NCBI RefSeq assembly: GCF_028737325.1
Contig: NZ_JAQZCH010000001.1
Coordinates: 416,732 to 480,731, forward strand
DNA length: 64,000 nt
DNA from: Microbacterium thalli
Lineage (GTDB): Bacteria > Actinomycetota > Actinomycetes > Actinomycetales > Microbacteriaceae
Direction of reading: 5' to 3'
Under the pieces are notes generated by a model, which saw only the letters and a list, made by a program, of their open reading frames with translations, searched no databases and was not told the origin of the DNA. Position 1 is the first letter of the stretch. Every line of letters starts with the position of its first letter. The position numbers and the translations under genes are program-made. Shown one piece after another: positions 24,206 to 35,564 of this stretch.

Positions 24206-25561
24206 ATGAAGCGCAAGTATGTCATCGCTGCGTTCACGGCCACCGTGGTCACCGCGGCGGGACTCACCGGCTGCTCCGCCGGAGAAAGCACGGGCGGTGA
24301 CGGTACCGACGGTCCCGTGACGATCACCATCCTGGAGAGCAAGCAGACCAACATCGACGCGATCTCGAAGGAGATCCCGGGCTTCGAAGCGGCGATGAAG
24401 GAGCAGGGCAAGGACATCACGGTCGAGTTGATCCCCGACCTCCTCACCGACGAGCAGCTGAAGACCAAGCTCACGCAGCAGCTCATCGCGGGTCAGGCGC
24501 CCGACGTCCTCGACATCGGCGAGAACATGGCCATCGCATGGTCGTCCGCCGGCTACCTCGCGCCGCTCGACGAGTACCTCGAGGACTGGGATGGCTGGAG
24601 CCACTACTACCCGGCCGTCAAAGAGGCCATGACCCGCCAGGACGGTCAGATCTACAGCCTGCCCTCGGGTGCCGGCGTGCTGAACCTGTTCTACCGCAAG
24701 GACATCCTCGAGCAGGTCGGCGTCGACACCTCGCAGCCCGAGACGTGGGATGACCTCATCGGTCGCCTCGAGCAGGTCAAGGAAGCGACGGGCGACACCC
24801 CGATCGTCATCCCGGCCGGCACGGCGTGGGGCGGCGGCACGTGGGGCGAGGGCTTCCAGCCCCTGCTCGGCGGCACCGACACGGGCTACTACGACAGCGA
24901 GACCGCGACCTGGGACCTCGAGAGCCCCGGATGGCTCGCGGTGTTCGAGCTCTACGCCGACCTCGTCGAGAAGGGTCTGATGCCGGTTCAGGACCTGCAG
25001 AACCCGAACCCGTGGGAGCCGACGAAGTACGTGAAGTTCCCCGAGGGCGACATCCAGGTTGCCGCGCAGGGCACGTGGGGCTGGAAGTTCGACTGGGGCC
25101 CCGACGGCGCGACGCCGATCGAGGGTCTGACCGAGAAGGTGTCGACCTGGCAGTGGCCGGGTCTGCGTGACGGCGACGAGCCTTACGGCTGGAGCAGCAC
25201 CGGTGGCGGCTACGCCATCTCGGAGGACTCCGAGCACAAGGAAGCCGCGTTCGAGTTCATCAAGTACCTCTCGAGCGGCAAGCCCCTCGCCGAGCAGCTC
25301 GTGGCGTCGGGTGCCGCATCGGCTCGCGATGACCTCGACGACGTGGCGCCGTACTCCGGTGAGCCGCAGCTGCTGCAGGCCGGCGAGGATCTGTCCAACA
25401 GCGTGTTCGTCGTGACCGGCGACGGCGCGGACCAGATCAGCCAGGCGGTCGCCACCGCCACCGAGCTCATCCTCAGCGGCTCGGCCGACGGGCAGCAGGC
25501 CTACGAGGCGTTCGTGAAGGATGCCACCGAGTTGCTCGGACCCTCCCTGGTGAAGGAATGA
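24206..25561 (+). CDS. Sugar ABC transporter substrate-binding lipoprotein
   Basis: 451-residue extracytoplasmic solute-binding protein of the family that serves oligosaccharide importers. Signal peptide with lipobox LTGC (Cys23). Typical binding-protein stretches are seen in LKTKLTQQLIAGQAPDVLD and in GYAISEDSEHKEAAFEFIKY. It delivers an unknown sugar to the two permeases that follow; the co-encoded mannosidase and galactosidases suggest a mannose- or galactose-containing oligosaccharide. The stop overlaps the first permease start. Confidence 0.9.
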   Translation: MKRKYVIAAFTATVVTAAGLTGCSAGESTGGDGTDGPVTITILESKQTNIDAISKEIPGFEAAMKEQGKDITVELIPDLLTDEQLKTKLTQQLIAGQAPDVLDIGENMAIAWSSAGYLAPLDEYLEDWDGWSHYYPAVKEAMTRQDGQIYSLPSGAGVLNLFYRKDILEQVGVDTSQPETWDDLIGRLEQVKEATGDTPIVIPAGTAWGGGTWGEGFQPLLGGTDTGYYDSETATWDLESPGWLAVFELYADLVEKGLMPVQDLQNPNPWEPTKYVKFPEGDIQVAAQGTWGWKFDWGPDGATPIEGLTEKVSTWQWPGLRDGDEPYGWSSTGGGYAISEDSEHKEAAFEFIKYLSSGKPLAEQLVASGAASARDDLDDVAPYSGEPQLLQAGEDLSNSVFVVTGDGADQISQAVATATELILSGSADGQQAYEAFVKDATELLGPSLVKE

Positions 25562-26499
25562 CGTCGATCGCCGACGTTCCCGCCGCGGTGCAGACGGCCG
25601 TCCGGCCGCCTGCGCCGCGGCGCCGGCGTGCCCGGACCGGACCGCTGGTCCTGCTGCTGCTCGGCCCCTCGGCCGTGCTCATCTTCCTGTTCATCGTGCT
25701 GCCGGCCGTCTACGGCATCTGGCTGAGCCTCACGAACACGCAGTTGACCGGCTTCGCCGCGCGAGACCCGAAGTTCGTCGGGCTCGACAACTACACGTAC
25801 CTGCTCGCGAGCAGCGACTTCCTCAGCTCGCTCGGGCAGACCGGCACCTTCCTGTTCTGGTCGGCGATCGTGGGGCAGACCGTGCTCGGCATGGTCGCGG
25901 CGGTCCTGCTCAGCCGGCCGTGGATCCGCGGCAAGGGCTTCTTCGGCGCCGCCCTGCTCATGCCGATGGTCGTGCCCGAGGTCGTCGCCTCGCTCACCTG
26001 GGCGAGCGTGCTGGCCACGAGCACCGAGGGCACGCTGAACCGGCTGACCGGCCTGTTCGGCGCTGAGCCGACGGCCTGGCTGCAGAGCGCGCCGATGCTC
26101 GCCATCATCCTCGTGAACATCTGGCGCGGGCTCGCTTTCGCCATGATCATGTTCCAGGCCGCTCTCGAGGACGTGCCGGCCGAGCTGATCGAGGCCGCGC
26201 GGGTGGACGGCGCGAGCGCCCTGCAGGTGTTCCGCCACGTCACGCTGCCGCTCATCCGCGGCCCGGTGTTCCTCTACCTGCTCCTGACGACCATCAGCAC
26301 CGTCGGTGTGTTCGGACTCGTCTACTTCCTGACGCGCGGCGGCCCCGGCGGGCAGACCCGCCTGGCCGCGATCTACATCTACGAGCGGGCGCTGCAGTTC
26401 TCGCAGATCGGCATCGGCAGCGCCGCGTCGATCATCCTGCTCATCATCGTGGTCGTGCTGGGCCTGACCTACGTCCGCCTGGCGAAGATCGAGGTATGA
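25558..26499 (+). CDS. Sugar ABC transporter permease (MalF/UgpA type)
   Basis: 313 residues, six membrane spans and the EAA loop EAARVDGASALQVFRHVTLP that contacts the ATPase. The N-terminus is proline/arginine-rich and cytoplasmic. ATG overlaps the binding-protein stop. No ATPase gene is in the operon, so a shared MsiK-type ATPase elsewhere in the genome probably energises it. Confidence 0.9.
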   Translation: MTSIADVPAAVQTAVRPPAPRRRRARTGPLVLLLLGPSAVLIFLFIVLPAVYGIWLSLTNTQLTGFAARDPKFVGLDNYTYLLASSDFLSSLGQTGTFLFWSAIVGQTVLGMVAAVLLSRPWIRGKGFFGAALLMPMVVPEVVASLTWASVLATSTEGTLNRLTGLFGAEPTAWLQSAPMLAIILVNIWRGLAFAMIMFQAALEDVPAELIEAARVDGASALQVFRHVTLPLIRGPVFLYLLLTTISTVGVFGLVYFLTRGGPGGQTRLAAIYIYERALQFSQIGIGSAASIILLIIVVVLGLTYVRLAKIEV

Positions 26500-26500
26500 C

Positions 26501-27388
26501 ATGACCGTCGTCCAGAGCCGCCCCGCGGCATCCGCCCCGCCCGTGCTGGTCGCGCGCCGGCGCCATCTGCGGCCCGTCGACCTCGCCCAGCGGGTCATCG
26601 GCTACGCGCTGATCGTGCTGCTCGCCCTCTTCTGCCTCGTCCCGTTCGCCTGGGTCGTGTTCAGCTCCGTCGACGCGAACGCCGGCGCGACCGTGCAGCT
26701 GCCCACCTTCTCGTTCGAGAACTTCGTGCGCTTCTTCACCGCCTCGGGCACGCCGCTGCTGCTGATGAACAGCCTCATCATCGCCATCGCGTCCACCGCG
26801 CTGAACCTGGTGCTCGGGATCGCGGGCGGCTACGCGCTCTCGCGGTTCGCGTTCCGCGGGCGACGCTTCTTCATGTTCAGCATCCTGCTGATCCGCGTCA
26901 TCCCGGCGCCGGCGACGATCGTCGCGCTGTACCTGATCATGGTCAACCTCGGACTCGCGAACACCTTGCACGGGCTGATCATCGTCCAGGCGGTGAGCGG
27001 CCTGCCGGTCACGCTGTGGCTGATGAAGGGCACGATCGACGCCGTTCCGATCGAGCTCGAAGAGGCCGCGTGGACCGACGGCAACACGCGCCTGCAGGCG
27101 GCGCGGCGCATCGTGCTGCCGCTCATCGGACCGGGGCTCGGCGCCGCGGCGATGCTGATGTTCATGGGATCGTGGGGCGACTTCCTGACCCCGCTCGTGC
27201 TGTTGCAGGACCAGGACCTCTACCCGCTCGCCATCGGCCTGTTCCGGGCGTTCAGCGAGCGGAACGTGGTCGACTGGGGCCTGCTCGCGGCCAGTGCGGT
27301 CGTCTACGTGCTGCCTCCCGCCGTGCTCTACATGCTCGTGCGCAAGAACCTGCTGAAGTCGAGCCTCGGTGGAGCGTTGAAGGGATGA
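26501..27388 (+). CDS. Sugar ABC transporter permease (MalG/UgpE type)
   Basis: 295 residues with six spans and EAA loop EEAAWTDGNTRLQAARRIVL. It pairs with the preceding permease to form the transmembrane channel. ATG follows the previous stop after 1 bp; its stop overlaps the next gene (ATGA). Confidence 0.9.
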   Translation: MTVVQSRPAASAPPVLVARRRHLRPVDLAQRVIGYALIVLLALFCLVPFAWVVFSSVDANAGATVQLPTFSFENFVRFFTASGTPLLLMNSLIIAIASTALNLVLGIAGGYALSRFAFRGRRFFMFSILLIRVIPAPATIVALYLIMVNLGLANTLHGLIIVQAVSGLPVTLWLMKGTIDAVPIELEEAAWTDGNTRLQAARRIVLPLIGPGLGAAAMLMFMGSWGDFLTPLVLLQDQDLYPLAIGLFRAFSERNVVDWGLLAASAVVYVLPPAVLYMLVRKNLLKSSLGGALKG

Positions 27389-28530
27389 CGGGGATGCCTG
27401 ATCAGGAACGGCTGCCCGTGGTCGTCGTCGGTGCCGGCGCGATGGGCGGCGAGTGGCTGCGGATGCTGGCGCGCTCGCCGCACGCCGAGACGGTCGGTGT
27501 CGTCGACCTCGACGTCGACCTGGCGCGGGCGACCGTCGCGGGGATCGGCCTCGATGTCGTCGTCGGGTCGTCGCTCAGCGAGGTCGCGGCGGCGTCGGGC
27601 GCCCGGGCGGTGATCAATGTGACCGTGCCGCAGGCGCACCGTGTCGTGAACGAAGAGGCGATGCGCGCCGGGTACCCGGTGCTCTGCGAGAAGCCGCTGG
27701 CCCCGACCGTCGCCGAGGCGCTGCGCCAGGTGGCGCTGGCCGACCTGACCGGGCAACTGCTCATGGTGAGCCAGTCGCGGCGCTACTTCGACCACCTGGC
27801 CGCGTTCCGCGGCGTGGCCGGCGACCTCGGCCCGCTCGGCGTCGTGCACGCGCAGTTCTTCCACGAGGACCACGAGCCGGGCTTCCGCGAGCAGATGGCC
27901 CATCCGCTGCTGGTCGACATGTCGGTGCATCACTTCGACATGCTGCGCTACCTCACCGACGACGAGCCGATCAGCGTGCGCTGCGACTCGTGGAACCCGT
28001 CATGGAGCTGGTTCGCCGGCCACGCGGCGGCCACCGCCACGTTCGAGCTGAGCTCCGGTGCGCGGTTCGTCTATCAGGGCAGCCGGGCGACCCCGGGACT
28101 GCAGACCTCGTGGAACGGCGACTGGCACGTCTACGCCGAGCGGGGCGCGGCGCACTGGGACGGCGACGACGTCGTCGAATCCGACGCCGCCGGTGCCGCC
28201 GTCGAGGTGACGCCGGCGAGTGAGGGCATCGAGGGCTCACTCGAGGAGTTCGTCGCGTCGCTGCGCTCGGGTGCGACCCCGCAGAACGAGGTGCGGACGA
28301 ACGTCCTCACCCTCGCCATGGTCGAAGGGGCGATCCGCAGCAGCGAACGCGGCGGCGAGAAGGTCGTTCTCGCCGAGCTGCTGGAGGAGTCGCTCGCCCA
28401 GGCGATCGCCGACGAGCAGCGCGCCGACATCCGCGAGCTGCTGCTCTCGTGGTCCAGCGCCGCCGACGGCATCACCACACCCGCCTGGGGATCGTCCCGG
28501 GCAGCGATCGCGTCAGGAGGCGCCCGATGA
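27385..28530 (+). CDS. Gfo/Idh/MocA-family oxidoreductase
   Basis: 381 residues. N-terminal Rossmann fold with [14 protein letters not shown] and the family lysine in [16 protein letters not shown]-terminal domain with [11 protein letters not shown], where the histidine is often catalytic. NAD(P)-dependent dehydrogenation or epimerisation of a sugar or cyclitol is expected. The operon suggests an imported glycoside or its product. Start ATG at 27385 is coupled to the permease stop; ATG at 27394 is an alternative. It could also accept inositol, but nothing in the sequence singles it out as iolG. Confidence 0.88.
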   Translation: MTGMPDQERLPVVVVGAGAMGGEWLRMLARSPHAETVGVVDLDVDLARATVAGIGLDVVVGSSLSEVAAASGARAVINVTVPQAHRVVNEEAMRAGYPVLCEKPLAPTVAEALRQVALADLTGQLLMVSQSRRYFDHLAAFRGVAGDLGPLGVVHAQFFHEDHEPGFREQMAHPLLVDMSVHHFDMLRYLTDDEPISVRCDSWNPSWSWFAGHAAATATFELSSGARFVYQGSRATPGLQTSWNGDWHVYAERGAAHWDGDDVVESDAAGAAVEVTPASEGIEGSLEEFVASLRSGATPQNEVRTNVLTLAMVEGAIRSSERGGEKVVLAELLEESLAQAIADEQRADIRELLLSWSSAADGITTPAWGSSRAAIASGGAR

Positions 28531-29363
28531 CCACGTCCGCCACACCGAAGAAAGCCATCCGCGTCGTCGTCTGGGGTGAGAATCGCCACGAGCAGATCAA
28601 CGAGGTTGTCCGCGGGATCTACCCCGAGGGGATGCACAGCACGATCGCGGGCGGCATCACCGCGCTGCTGGGCGACGAGGTCACCGTGACCACCCGCGTG
28701 CTCGACGACGCCGAGCACGGCATGACCGAGGACCTGCTCGCCGAGACCGACGTGCTGCTGTGGTGGGGGCACACCGCGCACGAGGAGGTGACCGACGAGG
28801 TCGTCGACCGCATCCAGAAGCACGTGCTCGAGGGCATGGGCATCATCGTGCTGCATTCGGGCCACCACTCGAAGATCTTCCGTCGCCTCATGGGGACGAC
28901 GTGCAGCCTGCGCTGGCGCAACGACGGCAGCGACCGCGAGCTCGTGTGGACGGTCTCGCCGCGGCATCCGATCGCTGAGGGCGTGCCGCAGCCGCTCGTC
29001 ATCCCGGGGCAGGAGATGTACGGCGAGTTCTTCGACATCCCCGAACCCGACGAACTGATCTTCATCAGCAGCTTCTCGGGCGGCGAGGTGTTCCGCAGCG
29101 GCATCACCTACCGCCGCGGGTACGGCAAGGTGTTCTACTTCAGCCCCGGCGACGAGATCTATCCCGTCTACCACCACCCCGATGTGCAGCGCGTGATCGC
29201 GAACGGCGTGAAGTGGGCGCACTCGGAGCGCGAGCGCGAGTCGTACCTCGTGACGCCGATGTACCTTCCCGGCCAGTTCGACCGTCCCGTGCTGGGATCG
29301 CCCGACGGCCTCGTCGACTACTACACGCGCGAGCTCATCGAGCCGCGAGAGAACGCGGAATGA
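28527..29363 (+). CDS. ThuA-like (trehalose-utilisation type) protein
   Basis: 278 residues of the ThuA family, a glutamine-amidotransferase-like fold: [13 protein letters not shown] at the start, [26 protein letters not shown] and [16 protein letters not shown]. ThuA-type proteins accompany Gfo/Idh/MocA enzymes in disaccharide catabolism (3-keto sugar routes), so a role in processing an oxidised sugar is likely. The stop of the oxidoreductase overlaps its ATG. Confidence 0.85.
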   Translation: MTTSATPKKAIRVVVWGENRHEQINEVVRGIYPEGMHSTIAGGITALLGDEVTVTTRVLDDAEHGMTEDLLAETDVLLWWGHTAHEEVTDEVVDRIQKHVLEGMGIIVLHSGHHSKIFRRLMGTTCSLRWRNDGSDRELVWTVSPRHPIAEGVPQPLVIPGQEMYGEFFDIPEPDELIFISSFSGGEVFRSGITYRRGYGKVFYFSPGDEIYPVYHHPDVQRVIANGVKWAHSERERESYLVTPMYLPGQFDRPVLGSPDGLVDYYTRELIEPRENAE

Positions 29364-32300
29364 CGCAGGAGCAGAATCCGAACGGGCGCGTACGGCTCGA
29401 CGCCGAGACCCTCGCGATGCAGCGGGTGCGTCGATTCACCCGCTTCCGCATCGCACCCGCGGTCTATCGCGAGGCGCGGCCGGTCGACATCACGGCGTGG
29501 CAGGTGAACGGCGAGCCCGTGCCGTTCGCGACGGCGGTGGAGCAGGAGTTCGCGCCGGTCTTGTTGGGCACTCCGTGGGGGCGGCCGTGGGACACCGTGT
29601 GGTTCGACGTGCGCGGGGAGGTGCCCGCGGAGTGGCCGGTCGACGAGACCGAGCTGCTCGTCGACCTGGGTTTCGTCGACGAGCAGCCGGGCTTCCAGGC
29701 CGAAGCGACGGCCTACCGTCCGGACGGCACCATCGTGAAGGCGATCGAGCCTCGGAACGCGTGGGTCCCCCTCGCTCAGCCGGGCCCGTTCCGGCTGCTG
29801 CTCGAGGCGGCGGCGAACCCGACGATCCAGGTGCCCTACGAGTACGAACCGACGACGCTCGGCGATCCCGCGACCGCCGGCGACGAGGCGCACTACCGGG
29901 TCGTCCGACTCGAGGTCGCCCGCCGCGATGTGGTCGTGTGGGAGCTGCTGCAGGACGTCCTGGCCCTCGACGGCCTCGTCGCCACGCTGCCCCCCGACAC
30001 CGCTCGCCGCGCCGACATCGTGCACGCGCTGGAGCGCATGGTCGACCTCATGGACCCCGACGACATCTCGGGCACGGCGCAGCGCGGCCGCGACGCCCTC
30101 GCACCCGCCCTCGCGATGACCGCGCCGGGCAGCGCGCTGCGGGTGACGGCGGTCGGCCACGCGCACATCGACTCGGCCTGGCTCTGGCCGACGCGCGAGA
30201 CCGTGCGCAAGGTCGCCCGCACCTTCGCGAACGTCGTCGATCTCATCGAACGCGACCCCGACTTCGTCTTCGCGGCATCGTCGGCCCAGCAGTACCTGTG
30301 GCTCAAGGAGAGCCAGCCCGAGCTGTTCGAGCGGGTGCGCGCTGCGGTGGCGGCGGGACGCTTCCGTCCCGTCGGCGGCATGTGGGTCGAGTCCGACACG
30401 AACATGCCGAGCGGCGAAGCGCTCGTGCGTCAGTTCGTGCAGGGCAAGACGTTCTTCCGTGACGAGTTCGGCGTCGACAGCGAGGAGGTGTGGCTGCCGG
30501 ACTCGTTCGGGTACAGCGCCGCCCTGCCGCAGATCGCCCGCGCCGCGGGAGCGCGCTACTTCGTGACGCAGAAGCCCTCGTGGAACGAGACCAACCGCAT
30601 CCCGTACTCGACCTTCCACTGGGAGGGCATCGACGGGTCGCGCCTGTTCACCCACCTCCCCCCGGCCGAGACCTACAACTCCGACCTCGGCGCCGACGAC
30701 CTGGCCCGCACCGAGCGCGTCTTCAGCGAGAAGGGTGCCGCCCGCGAGGTGCTGGGGCTGTTCGGCTGGGGCGACGGCGGGGGCGGACCTACACGAGAGA
30801 TGCTCGCGCAGGCCGCGCGCAAGCGCGACCTCGAAGGGTCGCCGCGCGTGGCGCTCGGCGACCCGCACTCGTTCTTCGTGGCGGCCGAGGCCGAGCTGGC
30901 CGCGCCGCCCGTGTGGGTCGGCGAGATGTATCTCGAGCTGCACCGCGGCACGCTGGTGTCGCAGCAGAAGACGAAACGGGGCAACCGTCACAGCGAAGCC
31001 CTGCTGCGCCAGGCCGAGCTGTGGGCGGCGACCGCTGCCGTCCTGCGCGGTGTGGACTACCCTGCGGCCCGGTTGCAGGAGGCATGGCGCACGGTGCTGC
31101 TGCTGCAGTTCCACGACATCCTTCCGGGCACGTCCATCGCGTGGGTGCATCAGGAGGCGGAGGCCTCGTACGCTCGCGTCGCCGCGGTGCTCGAGGACAT
31201 CATCGCTGCCTCGCTCGCCGCGCTGGCGGGCGAGGGCGAGACCCCGCTGAGCGCGAACGCCGGTCCCTACGCGCAGGGCGGTGTCGCCGCGATGTCGATC
31301 GGGCCGGCCCTCGAGCCGCGTGTCGCCGTGCCCGCGAGCCGCGACGACGTGTTCGTCCTGGAGGACGACGCTCTGCGCGTCGTCGTCGACCGTCGCGGGG
31401 CATTCGTCTCGGTCCGCGACCTCGTGGCCGACCGCGAGGTGCTTCCCGACGGGATGCCGGGCGGCGTGCTGCACGTGCTGCGAGACACCCCGCGCGAGTG
31501 GGATGCCTGGGACATCAACGAGGAGGACCAGCGGTCGGGGCGCGCGCTGCTCGAGCCCGTCTCGGTGCGCATGGACGGCGACGCCGTCGCGATCCGGCAC
31601 GAGTTCGGAGCCTCGTCGATCGAGGTGCGGATCCGCGTCCGCGCCGGGCGGGTCGACCTCGCGTTCGACATCGACTGGCACGAATCGCAGAAGCTGCTCA
31701 AGCTGCTCTTCCCGCTCGACCTGCGGGCCGACCGTGCGGCGTCGGAGATCCAGTTCGGGCACCTGCACCGCGCGATCCACCGCAACACGTCGTGGGATTC
31801 GGCGCGCTTCGAGACCGTCGCACACCGATGGGTGCAGGTCGGCGAGCCCTCGTGGGGCGTCGCGATCGCGAACGACGTCGTCTACGGCCACGACATCCGG
31901 ACGCTCCACGCGCCCTCGGGGCAGCCCATGGTGATGGCGCGCTTGTCGCTGCTGCGAGCCCCGAAGTACCCCGATCCCGGGGCGGACCAGGGGCATCACA
32001 CCTTCACGGTGTGCCTGCGCCCCGGCGGCATCCCGGAAGCGGTCGTCGACGGCTATCGGCAGAGCCTGCCGCCGCGGGTGACGCGCGGCACCGCGGTGCC
32101 GTCGATGATCGCGGTGTCCCATCCGGCCGTCGTCGTCGAAGCGGTGAAGCTCGCCGAGGACGGCAGCGGCGACCTCGTGGTGCGGCTGTACGAGGCGCAC
32201 GGCGACCGTGCCACCGCGGCCCTGACCACGACGATCGAGTGGGATGCAGTCGAGACCACCGACCTGCTCGAGCGACCGGTGTCGAGCACAGCCATGTCCT

Positions 32301-32386
32301 CCGTGTCCGCTCGTGCGGTCGACCTCGTGCTGCGGCCCTTCGAGCTGGTGACGCTGCGCTTCCGGTCGCCGCGTCCCGTCGCGTGA
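29360..32386 (+). CDS. Alpha-mannosidase, glycoside hydrolase family 38
   Basis: 1008 residues. The GH38 active site is complete: zinc ligands in [11 protein letters not shown] (His269, Asp271), nucleophile Asp381 in [15 protein letters not shown], and His585 in [10 protein letters not shown]. The N-terminal domain precedes the catalytic barrel, and beta-sandwich domains follow. No signal peptide, so it should cut imported alpha-mannosides. Start overlaps thuA stop; its stop is followed directly by the LacZ-type gene. Confidence 0.93.
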   Translation: MTQEQNPNGRVRLDAETLAMQRVRRFTRFRIAPAVYREARPVDITAWQVNGEPVPFATAVEQEFAPVLLGTPWGRPWDTVWFDVRGEVPAEWPVDETELLVDLGFVDEQPGFQAEATAYRPDGTIVKAIEPRNAWVPLAQPGPFRLLLEAAANPTIQVPYEYEPTTLGDPATAGDEAHYRVVRLEVARRDVVVWELLQDVLALDGLVATLPPDTARRADIVHALERMVDLMDPDDISGTAQRGRDALAPALAMTAPGSALRVTAVGHAHIDSAWLWPTRETVRKVARTFANVVDLIERDPDFVFAASSAQQYLWLKESQPELFERVRAAVAAGRFRPVGGMWVESDTNMPSGEALVRQFVQGKTFFRDEFGVDSEEVWLPDSFGYSAALPQIARAAGARYFVTQKPSWNETNRIPYSTFHWEGIDGSRLFTHLPPAETYNSDLGADDLARTERVFSEKGAAREVLGLFGWGDGGGGPTREMLAQAARKRDLEGSPRVALGDPHSFFVAAEAELAAPPVWVGEMYLELHRGTLVSQQKTKRGNRHSEALLRQAELWAATAAVLRGVDYPAARLQEAWRTVLLLQFHDILPGTSIAWVHQEAEASYARVAAVLEDIIAASLAALAGEGETPLSANAGPYAQGGVAAMSIGPALEPRVAVPASRDDVFVLEDDALRVVVDRRGAFVSVRDLVADREVLPDGMPGGVLHVLRDTPREWDAWDINEEDQRSGRALLEPVSVRMDGDAVAIRHEFGASSIEVRIRVRAGRVDLAFDIDWHESQKLLKLLFPLDLRADRAASEIQFGHLHRAIHRNTSWDSARFETVAHRWVQVGEPSWGVAIANDVVYGHDIRTLHAPSGQPMVMARLSLLRAPKYPDPGADQGHHTFTVCLRPGGIPEAVVDGYRQSLPPRVTRGTAVPSMIAVSHPAVVVEAVKLAEDGSGDLVVRLYEAHGDRATAALTTTIEWDAVETTDLLERPVSSTAMSSVSARAVDLVLRPFELVTLRFRSPRPVA

Positions 32387-32397
32387 CGGGGGCGGGG

Positions 32398-35300
32398 ATG
32401 AGCGACACGGATCACTACCTGCACGACATCGGGCCGGGGCGGGGACTCCGCCGCGCGCCGCGGTCGTGGCTGCACTCGGATGCCCCGACGCTGACGCTCG
32501 CCGGAGACTGGCGGTTCCGCCTGCTCGCGGGAGCCCCGGGCGTTCCCGGCAGCGCCGCGGTGCTCCCCGCGGGTGAGGCGCCCGATGCGATGTCGGCGCC
32601 CGACTACGACGACGCCGGATGGGACCTCCTTCCGGTGCCGAGCCACTGGGTGCTCCACGGCGGCGGCCGGTGCGGCACGCCGCTGTACACGAATGTCTCG
32701 CTGCCGTTCCCGCAGGACCCGCCGTTCGCTCCCGACGAGAACCCGACCGGCGACCACCGCCGCGTGTTCTCGCTGCCCGCGCATTGGCTCGACGCCGATG
32801 CGTACGAGGCCGTCGTGCTGCGCTTCGACGGGGTCGAGTCGCGCTACCGCGTGTGGATCAACGGCGCCGAGATCGGTGTCGGCACCGGGTCGCGGCTGGC
32901 GCAGGAGTTCGACGTCACCGCCGCGGTGCGCGCGGGCGAGAACACCATCGCCGTCCGCGTGCACCAGTGGTCGGCCTCCACGTACGTCGAGGACCAGGAC
33001 CAGTGGTGGCTGCCCGGGATCTTCCGCGATGTCACGCTGCAGGCCAGACCCGTCGGCGGCATCGAGGACGTGTGGGTCCGCGCCGGGTTCGACCACTTCA
33101 CCGGTCGCGGCACGCTCGACACCGAGCTGGTCGCATCTGCGGCGTCGTTCCCGGTACGGCTCGAGGTTCCCGACCTGGGGGTCTCGGTCGAGTGGGAGCG
33201 AGCATCGGATGTCGCCGCGATCGCGGTCGCCGTCGTCGAGCCGTGGACGGCCGAGAGCCCCCGGCTCTACGACGCGACGGTCACCAGCGCCGGCGGGGCC
33301 GAGCGGATTTCGCTGCGCGTGGGATTCCGCACCGTCGAGATCGTCGGTGACCGGTTCCTGGTGAACGGGCGCCGGGTCGTCCTGCACGGGATGAACCGGC
33401 ACGACACGCATCCGGATCTCGGGCGGGGATTCGACGAGGAGTTCGTCCGGCGCGACTTCGAGCTGATGAAGCGTCACAACGTCAACGCCATCCGCACCGC
33501 CCACTATCCGCCGCACCCCCGGGTGCTCGATCTGGCCGACGAGTACGGGCTGTGGGTCATGCTCGAGTGCGACATCGAGACGCACCTGTTCCATCACGGC
33601 GTCGACATGTTCTCGTCGGGCGTCGACGAGTGGCGCGACAACCCCAGTGAAGACCCGCGGTGGCGCGCCACCTTCCTCGATCGCATCCAGCGCACGGTCG
33701 AGCGCGACAAGAACCACCCGAGCATCGTCATGTGGTCGCTGGGCAACGAGTCGGGCACCGGGGCGAACCTCGCGGCCATGTCGGCGTGGGTGCACGAGCG
33801 CGACCCCGAACGCCCGGTGCACTATGAGGGTGATCGCGCCGGCGCGTACACCGACGTCTACTCGCGGATGTATCCCTCGATCGCCGAGGTGACCGCTATC
33901 GGCAGCGACTCGACGGCGCTGCTCCTGGATGCCTCGGGCGCCGAGTCCGCGCGGCTGCGCACCAAGCCGTTCGTGCTGTGCGAGTACGTGCACGCGATGG
34001 GCAACGGCCCGGGCGGGATCGACCGCTACGAGGAGCTCGTCGACGCCTATCCGCGGCTGCACGGCGGCTTCGTCTGGGAATGGCGCGATCACGGCATCCG
34101 CACCGCCACGGCGGACGGCGTCGAGTTCTTCGGCTACGGCGGCGACTTCGGCGAGACGGCGCCGCACGACGCGCATTCCTGCATGGACGGCATGGTCCTC
34201 TCGGACGGCGCCCCCACCCCGGGGCTGGTCGAGTTCGCTGCGGTGACCGCTCCGCTGCGCTTCACCGCCCGGGCCAGCGCAGACGGTGTCGTCGTCGAGG
34301 TGCGCAACGCCCGCCACTCGGCGCACACGGGTGATCTCGCCTTCCCCTGGCGGGTCGAACGCGACGGCATCGAGATCCTCTCGGGATCGCTGGAGGTCAC
34401 CGCGGCCGACGGTGGGCCGGTGCCCGCCGGCGCATCCGTCATCGCGCGGCTGCCCCTCGCGGTCGACTCCCTCGCGGCCGGGGGCGGTGAGGTGTGGTTC
34501 ACGGTCTCGGCGGCGCTCGCCGCCGGCACGTCGTGGGCGGCGGCGGGGCATGTCGTGGCGGCGCACCAGATCCCGCTCGTGACGCCGCGCCCAGCGGCAT
34601 CCGGCCGGCGGCGAACCCGCCCCGAGGGCGACCCGGACCGCGCGCTCGACCCGGCCGAGACCTTCGAGCTCGGGCCCGCGCGGTTCACGGACGGGCGACT
34701 GGCCGCGCTGGCGGAAGCATCGGTGGCGGGTCCGCGCTTGGAGCTGTGGCGCGCACCGACCGACAACGACGCGGGATCCCACCTGGGCAGCTACGACGTC
34801 AGCGATCCGATGGTCGGACGCGGGCTCGGCGTGCCGGGTCCGTCGTACGCGGCGCTCTGGCGCGCGGCCGGCCTCGACCGGCTGCGGCATCGCACGCTCG
34901 AGGTCCGCCGCACCCGCTCGACCTTCCGGCGCCGGACCCGATGGGGTGCCGCCGACGCGCGGGAGGCGATGGTGCTCGACGAGCGGTGGGAGGCCGGCGA
35001 GGACGGCGTGACCCTGCGCATCGACATCCTCCCCACCACGGGGTGGGACCTCGTGCTGCCGAGGATCGGGGTGCGGTTCGATCTGGCCCCCGACGTCGAC
35101 GAAGCGGAGTGGTTCGGCACCGGCCCCGGTGAGTCGTACCCGGACTCGCGGCACGGTGCGCTCGTCGGGCGGTATCGGGCGCGCACCGCGGACCTGACGT
35201 TCCCGTACGCCCGCCCGCAGGAGAGCGGTCACCGGGCCGCGGTGCGCCGGCTCGAGCTCGCCTCGGCGGGGGAGCGCTGGCTGCGGATCGACGCCGACGC

Positions 35301-35526
35301 GGATGGTGCCGGGCGCCGCCCGGGCTTCACCCTGGCGCGTCATACGGCGCAGCAGGTCGACGCAGCGTCGCATCAGCACGAGCTGCCGCCCTCGGAGGCG
35401 ACGTACCTGTATCTGGATGCCGGGCAGAACGGCCTCGGGTCGCGGGCCTGCGGTCCCGACGTCTGGCCCGACGAGCTGCTTCGAGCCGAGGCGCGATCGC
35501 TCGTCTTCCACCTCACGGCCCTCTAG
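32398..35526 (+). CDS. Beta-galactosidase-type GH2 enzyme (LacZ-like)
   Basis: 1042 residues with the five-domain LacZ architecture: sugar-binding jelly roll (LPVPSHWVLHGGG, GTPLYTNVSLPFP), immunoglobulin-like domains, TIM barrel, and the C-terminal Bgal_small_N domain from about residue 760 (LELWRAPTDND). Acid/base Glu451 in SLGNESGTG and nucleophile Glu529 in VLCEYVHAMGNGPGG are present. Cytoplasmic. ATG at 32398 is preferred; GTG at 32383 overlaps the previous stop and is in frame, so coupling holds either way. Confidence 0.92.
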   Translation: MSDTDHYLHDIGPGRGLRRAPRSWLHSDAPTLTLAGDWRFRLLAGAPGVPGSAAVLPAGEAPDAMSAPDYDDAGWDLLPVPSHWVLHGGGRCGTPLYTNVSLPFPQDPPFAPDENPTGDHRRVFSLPAHWLDADAYEAVVLRFDGVESRYRVWINGAEIGVGTGSRLAQEFDVTAAVRAGENTIAVRVHQWSASTYVEDQDQWWLPGIFRDVTLQARPVGGIEDVWVRAGFDHFTGRGTLDTELVASAASFPVRLEVPDLGVSVEWERASDVAAIAVAVVEPWTAESPRLYDATVTSAGGAERISLRVGFRTVEIVGDRFLVNGRRVVLHGMNRHDTHPDLGRGFDEEFVRRDFELMKRHNVNAIRTAHYPPHPRVLDLADEYGLWVMLECDIETHLFHHGVDMFSSGVDEWRDNPSEDPRWRATFLDRIQRTVERDKNHPSIVMWSLGNESGTGANLAAMSAWVHERDPERPVHYEGDRAGAYTDVYSRMYPSIAEVTAIGSDSTALLLDASGAESARLRTKPFVLCEYVHAMGNGPGGIDRYEELVDAYPRLHGGFVWEWRDHGIRTATADGVEFFGYGGDFGETAPHDAHSCMDGMVLSDGAPTPGLVEFAAVTAPLRFTARASADGVVVEVRNARHSAHTGDLAFPWRVERDGIEILSGSLEVTAADGGPVPAGASVIARLPLAVDSLAAGGGEVWFTVSAALAAGTSWAAAGHVVAAHQIPLVTPRPAASGRRRTRPEGDPDRALDPAETFELGPARFTDGRLAALAEASVAGPRLELWRAPTDNDAGSHLGSYDVSDPMVGRGLGVPGPSYAALWRAAGLDRLRHRTLEVRRTRSTFRRRTRWGAADAREAMVLDERWEAGEDGVTLRIDILPTTGWDLVLPRIGVRFDLAPDVDEAEWFGTGPGESYPDSRHGALVGRYRARTADLTFPYARPQESGHRAAVRRLELASAGERWLRIDADADGAGRRPGFTLARHTAQQVDAASHQHELPPSEATYLYLDAGQNGLGSRACGPDVWPDELLRAEARSLVFHLTAL

Positions 35527-35564
35527 CCCCACCCGCGCGGAGGCCACCCGACCCAGGAGAACTC

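Noticed and set aside
27385-28530. Gfo/Idh/MocA gene considered as the missing iolG
   Set aside because: It is locked by overlaps into the sugar operon with thuA and glycosidases, and the family is too broad to assign inositol from sequence alone.
30490-32382. Upstream extension of the LacZ-like frame to 1678 codons
   Set aside because: It overlaps the well-conserved GH38 gene in another frame and is Arg/Ala/Gly-rich. LacZ homology begins right after ATG 32398.
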